From a virus, in IMG/VR virus record IMGVR_UViG_3300036933_000006, positions 1 to 36,777 of that record: 36,777 nucleotides of DNA. One strand, given 5' to 3'. Both the position numbers and the translations under genes were made by a program. The notes below the pieces were generated by a model. That model searched no databases. It was not told the DNA's origin and worked only from the letters and a program-made list of their open reading frames with translations. The stretch's first letter is position 1. Every line of letters begins with the position of its first letter. This document shows, in pieces, positions 14,139 through 22,040 of this stretch.

Positions 14139-14696
14139 CTACTGGGCGAAGGCCGTGCAGACGAAGTTGAACGTGTGTGTTCCGGAGCCAGCGATGACCC
14201 AACGGCAGCGAATGTGGTCGCCACAGAGGGCGGGTCTCACGGCGGCTGCGGCGGCGTCGGTGGTCACGTTGACCGTGGCGGTTCCGGCTGCGCCTGCTGG
14301 GTCGAGTACTGCCCACTCTGCGCTAGCCGCACCGTTGCCGAGTAGCTGGGTGAAGTGCACGGCATTGACATAGGTGGTCCCACCGTCTGGGCTCACGTCC
14401 ACGTACACGTCGAGGGTGTCGCCCACGACCGAGGCTTTGGAGGTGACGTTCAGGAGGATCATGAGGCGCTTGTAGGCCCCGCAGACGACAGCGGCACTAT
14501 TGCCAGAGGCCGTCTCCGCGTGGGCGGCATGGAGCGCGAGGCTTGACGGGACGGCGTTGTCTACCATCACATGCTGGTAGCCGAGAGTGTCGACATACAA
14601 ATCGACCTCGGCACCATTGGCGACGGGCTGCGACGGAGCGAAGCTCTGCGCAATGCCTCCGGCAATCTTGCGGAAAGGATCGAACATGTTACTCAT
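14139..14696 (-). CDS. Probable capsid decoration or head-associated structural protein
   Basis: This 185-residue protein directly follows the major capsid gene. After a short helical start (MFDPFRKIAGGIAQSFAPSQ) it is almost entirely beta strands and small residues (EVDLYVDTLGYQHVMV; LMILLNVTSKASVVGDTLDVYVDVS; THTFNFVCTAFAQ), suggesting a beta-sandwich. Capsid decoration proteins of this size and composition commonly follow the major capsid gene. A strong hairpin between the two genes would lower its expression relative to capsid. AAGG precedes the ATG; a second ATG three codons later is possible. No catalytic motif is visible. Confidence 0.6.
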   Translation of the reverse strand: MSNMFDPFRKIAGGIAQSFAPSQPVANGAEVDLYVDTLGYQHVMVDNAVPSSLALHAAHAETASGNSAAVVCGAYKRLMILLNVTSKASVVGDTLDVYVDVSPDGGTTYVNAVHFTQLLGNGAASAEWAVLDPAGAAGTATVNVTTDAAAAAVRPALCGDHIRCRWVIAGSGTHTFNFVCTAFAQ

Positions 14697-14722
14697 GGAG
14701 CCTTCTTTCTAAGGGTAAAGAG

Positions 14723-14750
14723 AAGGGCCGGGGTTTGACGCCCGGCCCTT
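14723..14750 (-). terminator. Intrinsic terminator-like hairpin after the major capsid gene
   Basis: A 10-base-pair stem (AAGGGCCGGG with CCCGGCCCTT) encloses an eight-base loop, and on the minus strand CTCTTT follows. It lies seven bases after the capsid stop codon and would partly terminate or stabilise the capsid mRNA. Confidence 0.7.
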
Positions 14751-14756
14751 TCAGAC

Positions 14757-16286
14757 TTAGGAAACGCGGGCTCCGACGATGGCCCCCTGGATGTAGGGGT
14801 GCTGGCAACGGAGCGTCTCGGAGAACTGAGTCACGAACGGGTAGATCCTGCTCGTGGCCGCGACCGGGAAGTAACTGTACGGCCGCATGACCGACAGCTT
14901 GAAGGCTTCCGCCTCACGCGCAGTTGCGTAAGGAATCCGATCAGCGATGAACATGAAGTTTCCGTCCGGGATATCGGGATGACCCCAGATGGGAATCGTC
15001 GCCGGCTGTCCGGGGATGCTCGAGGCGAACTTGTTCAGGTAGTCGCCGACGTAGAACGCGCCGGTGAATGCCGACTGGTCGTTCAGCTCTTGGCGGTAGA
15101 CGTATTGCCCACCAGCGATCAAGAGGTTCGAGATGTTGGCCTTGCCGAGCGGGCTCGTGAGGATGCGAGTCGGAGAGGCTTTCCAGGGGGAGTAGCAGTT
15201 GTACAGAATCTGGTCGAGCTCGGCGATGCCTGCACCCTGGGCGGTGAGGGACATCCCATTCATGTCAATCACGTTGGGAGCGGTGGCCCCAGTGACTGCA
15301 TTGGAGCTGAAGTCCACACCGTAGACGTTCTGCTTGGTGCACCACGCCCACGCGCCATTGAATGTGAGGGGGTTGGCGGTACCGTTGGACGACGGCGGAA
15401 CCTTGGCAACAGTTGCCGTCGCGGCGTTGTAGACCACGCGCACTGCGGTCATGCCGATGAAGCAGCCGCCCACAGAGGACGTGACCGCGGCACCGTCGGA
15501 GGCGTAGAACATCTGCGACAGCGGGACCAACTTCGCGGCCCCAGCGTTTACACCGGCGTAGAGCTTGTAGCCCATGGCGCCCGGAACGTATGGCCAGGAG
15601 ATGAGGTCGTACGCGGTCGAGCCAGAGGAGGCGTTGGTCATGTCGACCGCGAAGAGGTCCGACTCTCCGACGCACACGTTGCTGTCCGGCGTGGCCACGA
15701 GGCCCTGGCTGTTTGCAAGGATGCCTTGCAGAGTCAGAGCGGTTACCCAGTAGTGGGTCGGCGCGGTGTAGGTGCCAGACCCACCCTTGACGGCGGTACC
15801 GGAGGCAACAGCCGCGATGCCGTCGTAGTCGCCGCCCAGGCACATGAGCTCATCCAGCCTTTGGATGGAGCCGATGTTGGAGGTGGACTGAACGGACAGG
15901 GCGTCGTCGTACCCGAGGGCTTTATCGACGTCTTCCTGCGCGACCGAACCGTAGATCGCGGCGGTCGCAAAGTTGGCCTTGAAGGGGGTCGCTTCCAGAA
16001 CGTTCTCCGGGCCGACAGCACCCTTGGCGACACCGAACGCGGTGCTGAAGTCCAATCCAAAGCCAACCTGAACCTTCCAGGTGTCGTAGTCCGCACCAAC
16101 ATCGGGTTTGGTGGTCGGCAGCGAGGCGCGGAACGGGGCAACCCAAGGCTGCAGGAGGACCGCGGGGCTGACGAGGTTATAGCCCCCGTAGCCGGTGAGC
16201 GATTTCTGCATGGAGGCCCGGTCGAGCAGCCCGAGCTCAGTCCTCAGCTCGTTCAGCTGGTCAGGGGTGAAGTTCATGTTATCCAT
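14757..16286 (-). CDS. Major capsid protein, HK97-like fold
   Basis: The 509-residue protein has the expected features of a large HK97-fold major capsid protein. There is a helical N-terminal region (FTPDQLNELRTELGLLDRASMQKSLTG), then VSPAVLLQPWVAPFRASLPT, and a C-terminal domain with LTSPLGKANISNLLIAGG, IPIWGHPDIPDGNFMFIADR and PYATAREAEAFKLSVMRPYSYFP. The middle (about residues 180-310, with APTHYWVTALTL and a Val/Thr-rich stretch) is longer than usual and probably an insertion domain on the capsid surface. It follows the protease-scaffold gene. The ATG at 16286 has AAGGAA upstream; a second ATG three codons in is possible. The protease encoded next to it would be expected to trim the N terminus. 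Confidence 0.85.
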   Translation of the reverse strand: MDNMNFTPDQLNELRTELGLLDRASMQKSLTGYGGYNLVSPAVLLQPWVAPFRASLPTTKPDVGADYDTWKVQVGFGLDFSTAFGVAKGAVGPENVLEATPFKANFATAAIYGSVAQEDVDKALGYDDALSVQSTSNIGSIQRLDELMCLGGDYDGIAAVASGTAVKGGSGTYTAPTHYWVTALTLQGILANSQGLVATPDSNVCVGESDLFAVDMTNASSGSTAYDLISWPYVPGAMGYKLYAGVNAGAAKLVPLSQMFYASDGAAVTSSVGGCFIGMTAVRVVYNAATATVAKVPPSSNGTANPLTFNGAWAWCTKQNVYGVDFSSNAVTGATAPNVIDMNGMSLTAQGAGIAELDQILYNCYSPWKASPTRILTSPLGKANISNLLIAGGQYVYRQELNDQSAFTGAFYVGDYLNKFASSIPGQPATIPIWGHPDIPDGNFMFIADRIPYATAREAEAFKLSVMRPYSYFPVAATSRIYPFVTQFSETLRCQHPYIQGAIVGARVS

Positions 16287-16321
16287 CTAACTGGTTCCTT
16301 TCTCTGGGAAGAGGGGGTGGA

Positions 16322-18163
16322 TTAGCGAACGCCCGCCAGGTCGGAGCTGCGTTTTCCGTCCGAGTTGATGCCCATGTCGTGGATCATCTGGGCCGACTTC
16401 TCGAAGGCCTTGGTCTGGGCAAGCATCGCGTCCCCGCCATAGGCCTCGGTGAGCTTCCGCATGCCGGTCATGGGGTCGATGACGCCCTCGATCATGTCTT
16501 GCATGACCTTGTCGCCCGGGTCTGCGGGGGCGTTGCCAGCGGGGGCGAGGTTGTTGCCGTTGGGCCTTCCGCCCAGGAGCTCCGCGCCGGCGTCTTTGGC
16601 GACTGTCTGCGGGCCTTGCGGGACCGCCTCCAGCGGAGTGGCGATGCTGGCCTGCAGGGTTTCGAACTTGGCGTCGATGTGGCTTCTGATCTCGCCCATG
16701 ACGTCGATGCCGACTGCTGGAGACTCGGGGCCGGGCTTGCCAGCGGTAGCGATGGTCTCCAGCGCTTTCGTGAGCGCGTCCATCTGCTCTTGCGCCTTGG
16801 TCATGGTGCTGTCGGTGCCGGTCGTGCTGGCCGTAGTGGAAGCGGTCGACGGCGTGGAAGCGGTCGATGCGCTGTCCGTGGGGCTGGACGGAGCAGCCGA
16901 GCCGAGCATCACTTCGATGGCGGCTTTGGCTTGGTCGACTGCGTCGGCGCCGCCCTGGTCGAGGATGTCCAGCAGAGCTTTAAGGCCACCGGCCGAATCG
17001 CCCTTCTGAATCGCCACGGCGAGTTCGAGGGTTTTCTTGAAATCCATTGTCTGAACTCCTTGTTCGGGGGAAAGAACTTTTTCAACGGCTTGTATCGAAC
17101 CGGCAACGACCCCATAGGGCTTGCCGAAATAGCTGGTGGCACTGGCGGCGATACGCTTGCCGATCGTGGTCCACTCGTCGGGTCCGTAGCCGCTTTTGCC
17201 GGTGCCCGCGTTGTAGCGGGACATGGCCTGCCTGCAACGACCTTTCGAGTCGAGCGGCCAGGCGTAGTTGTTGGGGTCGGCGTAGTTGTCCACGTTCTGC
17301 CCGTGGGGTTTCCCGTGAGGTGCCGTCGCGGGTGCTCCGGCCTTCCTGGGGATGACGACCTTGCCGAAGAGCAGGTCGTCGGCGGTCTGGGAGGCTGGCA
17401 CGTAGTTAATCTCGGGGACTACCTCTTCGGCGTCCGAGAAGGTGACCGCGCCAGCGGCATCGATGGCGTAGGTGGCCCTGAAGTGCTTGGGGGGCGGAGG
17501 GTCCTCGAAGAAGCAGTCGTCTTCCGAGCAGTCGTAAGGCGACGTGTAGATGACCCAGTCCTCGCCGAAGTCGCACACATACACGCAGGCTTCGGCCGCT
17601 TCGGAAAGGGCGCACTCAAGAGCAGCGAATCGCTCCTGATAGGAGAGGTCCTTGTGGATCTCCTCAGGCTCGGGCTCTTCCGTTAAAGCCTTGGCGAGCG
17701 TGAACTTCGCGACGGGGCAGGCCGGAACGTCAACGAGCGAAATCTCGTCGATGCGCACCTTGTCGTAGACCTTGGTGCCGTCGGGGTCGAAGTGAAACGA
17801 GAGGCCCTTCCCGCCGATCGAGAATCCCTTGAGCGCGCCTTCCTGGACTTTCAGAAAGCAGTCGCGGCCGTCCGTTGCCTGCGAAAGCTTCACGCGGTTC
17901 ATGATGCCGGGGACGCCTTCGGGTGTTTCCTCTTCCCACCACTGCTTGAAGGTTCCGACCACCTTGGGCTGGTGCATCTCGCGTACGCCTATCCAAGACT
18001 CGGCCTCGGCGTATGCGGCCTTGCAGACCCCGATGGGCAGACGTTCTCCTTGCAGGTCCCGGATGTCTCCCGAGGCGAATCCCTCGACCACTCCGGTCTC
18101 AGAGTCGACCTTGGAGAATGGAACGAAGAATCGCAGCGGGTGGGGTGCTGTTTGTGTTGCCAT
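16322..18163 (-). CDS. Capsid maturation protease fused to a scaffold-like region
   Basis: The product is 613 residues. Residues 1-160 match the HK97-type prohead protease (XkdF-like): FVPFSKVDSETGVVEGFAS, likely catalytic His64 in REMHQP, Ser115 in LKGFSIGGKG, and the conserved IDEISLVDVPACPVAKF. Residues about 280-370 resemble a DUF6582-type domain (VDNYADPNNYAWPLDSKGR, GPDEWTTIGKRIAA). The C-terminal third is acidic and helical with Ser/Thr-rich linkers (LELAVAIQKGD, KALLDILDQGG, MDALTKALETIA), like a scaffolding protein. Such fusions assemble the procapsid and then digest the scaffold. The start at 18163 is chosen for AAGGAGAG just upstream and for placing the protease domain at the N terminus; a longer frame to 18265 would cross the terminator at 18184-18207. 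Confidence 0.85.
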   Translation of the reverse strand: MATQTAPHPLRFFVPFSKVDSETGVVEGFASGDIRDLQGERLPIGVCKAAYAEAESWIGVREMHQPKVVGTFKQWWEEETPEGVPGIMNRVKLSQATDGRDCFLKVQEGALKGFSIGGKGLSFHFDPDGTKVYDKVRIDEISLVDVPACPVAKFTLAKALTEEPEPEEIHKDLSYQERFAALECALSEAAEACVYVCDFGEDWVIYTSPYDCSEDDCFFEDPPPPKHFRATYAIDAAGAVTFSDAEEVVPEINYVPASQTADDLLFGKVVIPRKAGAPATAPHGKPHGQNVDNYADPNNYAWPLDSKGRCRQAMSRYNAGTGKSGYGPDEWTTIGKRIAASATSYFGKPYGVVAGSIQAVEKVLSPEQGVQTMDFKKTLELAVAIQKGDSAGGLKALLDILDQGGADAVDQAKAAIEVMLGSAAPSSPTDSASTASTPSTASTTASTTGTDSTMTKAQEQMDALTKALETIATAGKPGPESPAVGIDVMGEIRSHIDAKFETLQASIATPLEAVPQGPQTVAKDAGAELLGGRPNGNNLAPAGNAPADPGDKVMQDMIEGVIDPMTGMRKLTEAYGGDAMLAQTKAFEKSAQMIHDMGINSDGKRSSDLAGVR

Positions 18164-18183
18164 GGCTCTCCTTTCTGGGCAAT

Positions 18184-18207
18184 AAAAAAGGCGCCCAGGA
18201 GGACGCC
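18184..18207 (-). terminator. Intrinsic terminator before the protease-scaffold gene
   Basis: On the minus strand GGCGTCC-TCCT-GGGCGCC (7 pairs including one G-T) is followed by six T residues. This is a textbook rho-independent terminator, between the gene ending at 18240 and the protease start at 18163. It implies either a promoter of its own for the capsid genes or read-through/antitermination. Confidence 0.8.
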
Positions 18208-18239
18208 GTATGGCTGGTTTGCCAGTTGTCGGGGAAGTG

Positions 18240-18680
18240 CTATCGCTTGGTGATCGCCTCACCAATCCCGTACTTGAAGCCGTGGGTGAGGGCTTCTTTC
18301 AGGTCTTGGATGTGACCGGGCCAGCCCTTCCACGGCCCAACGCTCATGGCGAAGTGCTCGCCTGCGCCGTCAGTCCAGTGGAGGACCTTGCCTTTGGCCG
18401 AGAAGCCTTTGCGGCCCTTGAGAATCCAGCGGCCGTAAAACATGCCGTAGAGCTCCATGGTCTTACCGGGCGAGACGATCTTGTAGGCGGGCGAAGGCTT
18501 GTCCCGCCATGCGTATGTCCTCACGTAGTTCGAGGTCGTGGCAGGATAAGCGTTTGGGCCGGAGCCTTTGGCCTCCGCGAACTCCTCGCCTGCTTGCCTC
18601 AGACCGGCGTCAAGGATCTCGTCAAAGTTCTCGAGACCCGGTTTGATCGTCGTGGTGAGGCTGACTTCAAGCAGGCCCAT
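18240..18680 (-). CDS. Hypothetical head morphogenesis-region protein (weak HK97 gp10 resemblance)
   Basis: The 146-residue product begins MGLLEVSLTTTIKPGLENFDEIL and continues AGLRQAGEEFAEAKG. The second half contains YGRWILKGRKGFSAKGKVLHWTDGAGEHFAMSVGPWKGWPGHIQDLKEALTHG. A helical N terminus followed by the strand pair W-x-D-G-x-G and the S-V-G-P motif recalls HK97 gp10-family minor proteins, but those normally lie after the capsid gene. Its ATG overlaps the TAA of the MuF-like gene, so it is translated with it. A strong terminator follows. I consider it a head or neck component of uncertain identity. Confidence 0.6.
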   Translation of the reverse strand: MGLLEVSLTTTIKPGLENFDEILDAGLRQAGEEFAEAKGSGPNAYPATTSNYVRTYAWRDKPSPAYKIVSPGKTMELYGMFYGRWILKGRKGFSAKGKVLHWTDGAGEHFAMSVGPWKGWPGHIQDLKEALTHGFKYGIGEAITKR

Positions 18681-19471
18681 TAAGCTGCCTCCGCATCTGC
18701 CAGATCATCGCCCTCATCGATGTTGATCTCGATGCCCCACTGATCCATGAAGGCTTGACCGAGCGCGGTGTAGCTGGTCGAGACGACCGCCTCACACCTG
18801 CAGTTCACGTGGATTGGGGGTTTGTCATCGTTCGGGCCGAATATCTCACCGTCCATGGGGCCGCACTCCTCACAGACCAGATCGTCCTCTTCGGTCTGGA
18901 AGGTCCAGCTGTCGGAGCCCAGCGCGTCTTGGTAGAGCTCTGTCTGGGCGGACTTCATCCGGGTTGTTTCACTGATGGCGATCATGTCCGCCCGCCAGGG
19001 AGCGAAGGTGCTCTGCAGCGCGTTCGACAGGTCCTGAATCGTCGCGTCGGGGTCGGCAAAGAATTGCGCGACCTTCGCCTGGATGTCCTCCGTCACGGTG
19101 TCGGTGCAGCCCTTGAATCCTCCGATGGGTTCGAATAGCTTTAGGTAGCGGTCGAAGAGTTCCTCGTCGGTGAAGAGGTCCGCCTTGGCGCCTATGGTGC
19201 GCGCCCAGGTGTTTTCACCCAAGACGAGCGTGCTGCTGGCATTGGTCGCACCTTGCATGTACGCCTTGTGCAGGGCCTTAGCCACCTCGTCGGTCACCTT
19301 CGGCCGTAGCGCCTTAGCCACCTTGCCTTGTGTGATCTCCGGCAGGGCGTTCTCCACGATCGCCCACGCTGCCTTATTGCCTTTGCGGATCTGCGCGGCG
19401 AAGGCTTTCTCGGCGGCGACGCGAGCCTTGAGGATGCCGGGGCGTTGGTCGTTAAGGAGGAGGTTACTCAT
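18680..19471 (-). CDS. Minor head protein, phage MuF / SPP1 gp7-like
   Basis: The 263-residue product ends in the diagnostic MuF region: IAISETTRMKSAQTELYQ, followed by DDLVCEECGPMDGEIFG and PPIHVNCRCEAV. In the family this is a conserved fold with a cysteine/histidine cluster. The N-terminal part is helical (VAAEKAFAAQIRKGNKAAW). MuF proteins bind the portal, are packaged in small numbers and help DNA packaging or ejection. The start at 19471 is chosen because AAGGAGGAGG is just upstream and the reading frame upstream lacks coding character. It overlaps the end of the 80-residue gene by eight bases. No toxin domain is attached, unlike in many MuF proteins; in this phage the extra effector-like domain is on the portal instead. 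Confidence 0.88.
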   Translation of the reverse strand: MSNLLLNDQRPGILKARVAAEKAFAAQIRKGNKAAWAIVENALPEITQGKVAKALRPKVTDEVAKALHKAYMQGATNASSTLVLGENTWARTIGAKADLFTDEELFDRYLKLFEPIGGFKGCTDTVTEDIQAKVAQFFADPDATIQDLSNALQSTFAPWRADMIAISETTRMKSAQTELYQDALGSDSWTFQTEEDDLVCEECGPMDGEIFGPNDDKPPIHVNCRCEAVVSTSYTALGQAFMDQWGIEINIDEGDDLADAEAA

Positions 19472-19706
19472 CAGCCTTGATGATGATCTTCGACCAACAC
19501 CCAGCTGCGAAAGAAGCAATGAGAGCAGTGGGGCTCCCCAGATGCAGGTTGCCTGCAGGGTCCACCGAGTAGCCTTCGGCCGAGATATCGGCGCAAGCCA
19601 GGGCGGTGCCGTCCTGGTAGAGAATCTCCCAATTGACGACGGCGGGCTCGGCTGGCTCCGCCGCTTTCTCTTCGGCCCGAAGCAGCTTGACGTTCTTCTC
19701 ACTCAT
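19464..19706 (-). CDS. Hypothetical 80-residue protein between portal and MuF genes
   Basis: This small protein (MSEKNVKLLRAEEKAAEPAE) has an acidic, proline-containing N terminus and a compact C-terminal part (WEILYQDGTALACADISAEG, LHLGSPTALIASFAAGCWSKIIIKADE). It lies 30 bases downstream of the portal gene, with AGGGGGAAGAAG before the ATG, and overlaps the MuF-like gene. No family is recognised. Its position suggests a portal- or capsid-associated role, or an adaptor that works with the kinase domain of the portal, but nothing in the sequence proves it. Confidence 0.65.
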   Translation of the reverse strand: MSEKNVKLLRAEEKAAEPAEPAVVNWEILYQDGTALACADISAEGYSVDPAGNLHLGSPTALIASFAAGCWSKIIIKADE

Positions 19707-19736
19707 CTTCTTCCCCCTTGTTGAATGACGATGCTT

Positions 19737-22040
19737 TCAATCTCCGAAACCGATTGGATCTTCGTTCATGGTCGTTTCGCCGGTTGGCAATACTGAAGTC
19801 TCGGGGTCCTCGGTAATCAGGATGCCACCAGCTTCGATCAGCGTATTCAGCCGTGCTTGCGCGAGCTCGCATGCGGTGGGTCCGACTAAGTGCTCGATCG
19901 AACCCCAAAGCTGTATGTCGTGCTGCAGGTGCTTGAGATTCGCGATCAAGCCTGGAGGCAACGCCTGGTTTTCCATCGCCTCGACGAATGGCGAGAAGAC
20001 GCCTTGGTTGGTGGTCGGGAACGTCAAACCGTTGTCCCACATGATCGGCCGCTGCGGATCGTATGGGTGGGTGCCCCAGTTATTCACATGGCGGTCGCCC
20101 TGTCCTGAGATGTAATCCAGGATCGCGGCGCGCTGCAACCAGTAGAGCGAATACTGATCCGTACCCCGGGGGGGCTTGGAATCGCGGACGTAGTAAAGGA
20201 CCGCGCCGGGATCTCCATTCAGCTGGGTGCAGTAGGCCACCGGAACGAGGTAGAAGCCGAGCGCCCGGTCAAGCAGGTACGCTGCCTCTTCGCGGAGGAA
20301 TTGGAAGCCGCCGATTCTTGAGATCAGCTTCGGGTTCTCGCCAGAAAGCGGTTTCCAGACCCCGGGCCAGCTGGGGAGTTGATGCCCTTCGGCGTCGGGC
20401 TCGGGGACGATTGCCACCACGAACACCTCATTGGCATGTCCGCCGGTGGGCCACTCAAAATCAATAGGTGCCACGATCGGCGCGCCGTAGTATTCGTCAT
20501 CGTCGGGAGTGCAGCCAGTGACTTTGCGAAGTGTGGCGTTGGCCAGTTTGGCGAGGTCCTCCTGCCGGTACCCGGACCCCAGAACAAACGTTGTCCGCTC
20601 GGGGTGTTCTTTGCCGGTGGTGAGCAGATTCTTACTGACTGAATCGTCGGAGACGGTAGTCTCGGGGTTTTGGTCTATGGCACCATCGGCGCCCGACTGG
20701 CCTTCGAGGGTTGACACATTGCCCACCCAGGTCACTTGCCCGCCGCGGATAACCATGTAGACGTTGCCGCCTTCAACCGGCGGATGCCCTGAGGCGATCC
20801 GGAACTCGTTAAGGGTGATGCCCGCATTCTCGAACGCCGACAAAGCCGCGGCTTGCGCTGCGGTCGGGTCAGCATCAGCCGCGGGAAGCGAAAGCTTGAA
20901 TGTGCGGCCGCCCAGGTCGAGCTTCTGCAGGAAGCTGTTACACATGGCCTCGACGTGATCGGCGATCGGCCCGAGCCCCATGCGAAACAAGGCTTGTGCC
21001 ATTGCGTCCTCGAAACCCGATCCGCCCAGACCATGCCCGGGCACCTTAGCGAGCTCTGATACCGGCAAGCCCGAGGTGAAGGCCAGGTTGTTGAACGCCT
21101 GCCCATAGGCCACTGCCGGCCAGTCTGGGCTCTTCGTCTCGGTCCACTTGCCGCCGAATGGCATCAGCTTCATTCGGGACCGGGCCTGAGCGCCGCTCAT
21201 CAGCTCGTCGTAGCGCTTCTCCCACTCCGTGATCTGGTCGGGCGATAGCTCGGCATCCGGGGTGAAGATGGACTCGGGGAGGTTGCCCTCGCGATAGTGC
21301 GCCAACGAGAAGGCTTTGATGTTCGCGAGCAGCATCACATCGGACCACGCCTGCTCGACGGGCGGATTGCCGTATGGAGCATTCTCTCGGATATTCTGGG
21401 GCATGTATTCGACCTGGTCGGCAGTCCACCAACCAAACGGCATGCCCTTGATGACTTGGCAGTATGCCGGATTCTCGCCTCGAGGAGTCCGACCCTGCAC
21501 GTCGACGCAGCAAAAGAGCGTCGAGCCGTCCATCACCACAAGCGCCTGATCGTTCAGGTCGTGGTACAAGGCGGGCGCATCGTAGATGTACATGTTCCGC
21601 ATGAGGCGCCCCAGCCACGTCTGCCAGTGGAGCTCGCGGTCTGGCGTTTGAGTGAACCAGTAGAGCGGACCCTTCGGGCCCTCTACGTTTCCGTCTGCGT
21701 CCACGATGTGTGGCGTGTAGATCGTCATCTCGCGAGTGAGCACCCGGTTAATCATCTGGGCTTCGCTCACGAGGTAGAACGTGTCTCGAAGCATCTCAAA
21801 CGACGTGAGGCCGTAGCCGATGCGTGCGTTAACGGAGGCGACGTTGGCCGCCACCGGATAGTCGATCGTCCGGGGCATATTCTCTTCGTAGGGCTGCGGT
21901 GTCGGCCGTATCGGGCTGCCGGGCCCGACCGTGGCCATAGTCCACTCTTGAGGAGTGGGCTGCTCCACGAGCGTCGGCGGATGATAGACCGCGCCTGAGA
22001 TTGCCTTGCCGAAAGAGCTTAGCCCCGAGCGAATACCCAT
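19737..22040 (-). CDS. Portal protein fused to a PI3/4-kinase-like (SCO1664-type) kinase domain
   Basis: The 767-residue protein has two parts in one uninterrupted frame. Residues about 55-430 are a portal (SPP1/HK97 type): DTFYLVSEAQMINRVL near the start, ANIKAFSLAHYREGNLPES, AYGQAFNNLAFTSGLPVSEL, and LNEFRIASGHPPVEGG at its end. After an Asp/Gly-rich linker (445-475), residues about 540-745 match the SCO1664-type PI3/4-kinase-like family. Landmarks are Lys563 in VWKPLSGE, Glu584/585 in FLREEAAYLLDRALG, the catalytic loop GQGDRHVNNW with Asp649 and Asn653/654, and metal-binding Asp669 in IMWDNGLTFP. All are intact, so phosphotransfer activity is plausible; the substrate is unknown. The start codon directly follows the terminase stop. 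Usual portals are 400-550 residues. The linker around 475-540 is unassigned. Confidence 0.88.
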   Translation of the reverse strand: MGIRSGLSSFGKAISGAVYHPPTLVEQPTPQEWTMATVGPGSPIRPTPQPYEENMPRTIDYPVAANVASVNARIGYGLTSFEMLRDTFYLVSEAQMINRVLTREMTIYTPHIVDADGNVEGPKGPLYWFTQTPDRELHWQTWLGRLMRNMYIYDAPALYHDLNDQALVVMDGSTLFCCVDVQGRTPRGENPAYCQVIKGMPFGWWTADQVEYMPQNIRENAPYGNPPVEQAWSDVMLLANIKAFSLAHYREGNLPESIFTPDAELSPDQITEWEKRYDELMSGAQARSRMKLMPFGGKWTETKSPDWPAVAYGQAFNNLAFTSGLPVSELAKVPGHGLGGSGFEDAMAQALFRMGLGPIADHVEAMCNSFLQKLDLGGRTFKLSLPAADADPTAAQAAALSAFENAGITLNEFRIASGHPPVEGGNVYMVIRGGQVTWVGNVSTLEGQSGADGAIDQNPETTVSDDSVSKNLLTTGKEHPERTTFVLGSGYRQEDLAKLANATLRKVTGCTPDDDEYYGAPIVAPIDFEWPTGGHANEVFVVAIVPEPDAEGHQLPSWPGVWKPLSGENPKLISRIGGFQFLREEAAYLLDRALGFYLVPVAYCTQLNGDPGAVLYYVRDSKPPRGTDQYSLYWLQRAAILDYISGQGDRHVNNWGTHPYDPQRPIMWDNGLTFPTTNQGVFSPFVEAMENQALPPGLIANLKHLQHDIQLWGSIEHLVGPTACELAQARLNTLIEAGGILITEDPETSVLPTGETTMNEDPIGFGD

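Noticed and set aside
14799-16325. A 508-codon open frame on the plus strand opposite the capsid gene, and similar long plus-strand frames at 2179-3144, 12094-12915 and 16379-17686
   Set aside because: They are mirror frames created by the high-GC codon bias of the real minus-strand genes. They lack ribosome sites, have no recognisable domains, and would oppose well-supported structural genes.
18164-18265. An extended start for the protease-scaffold gene
   Set aside because: The extra 34 codons cross the intrinsic terminator and are Arg/Pro/Ser-rich, while the ATG at 18163 has an excellent ribosome site and begins the protease domain.
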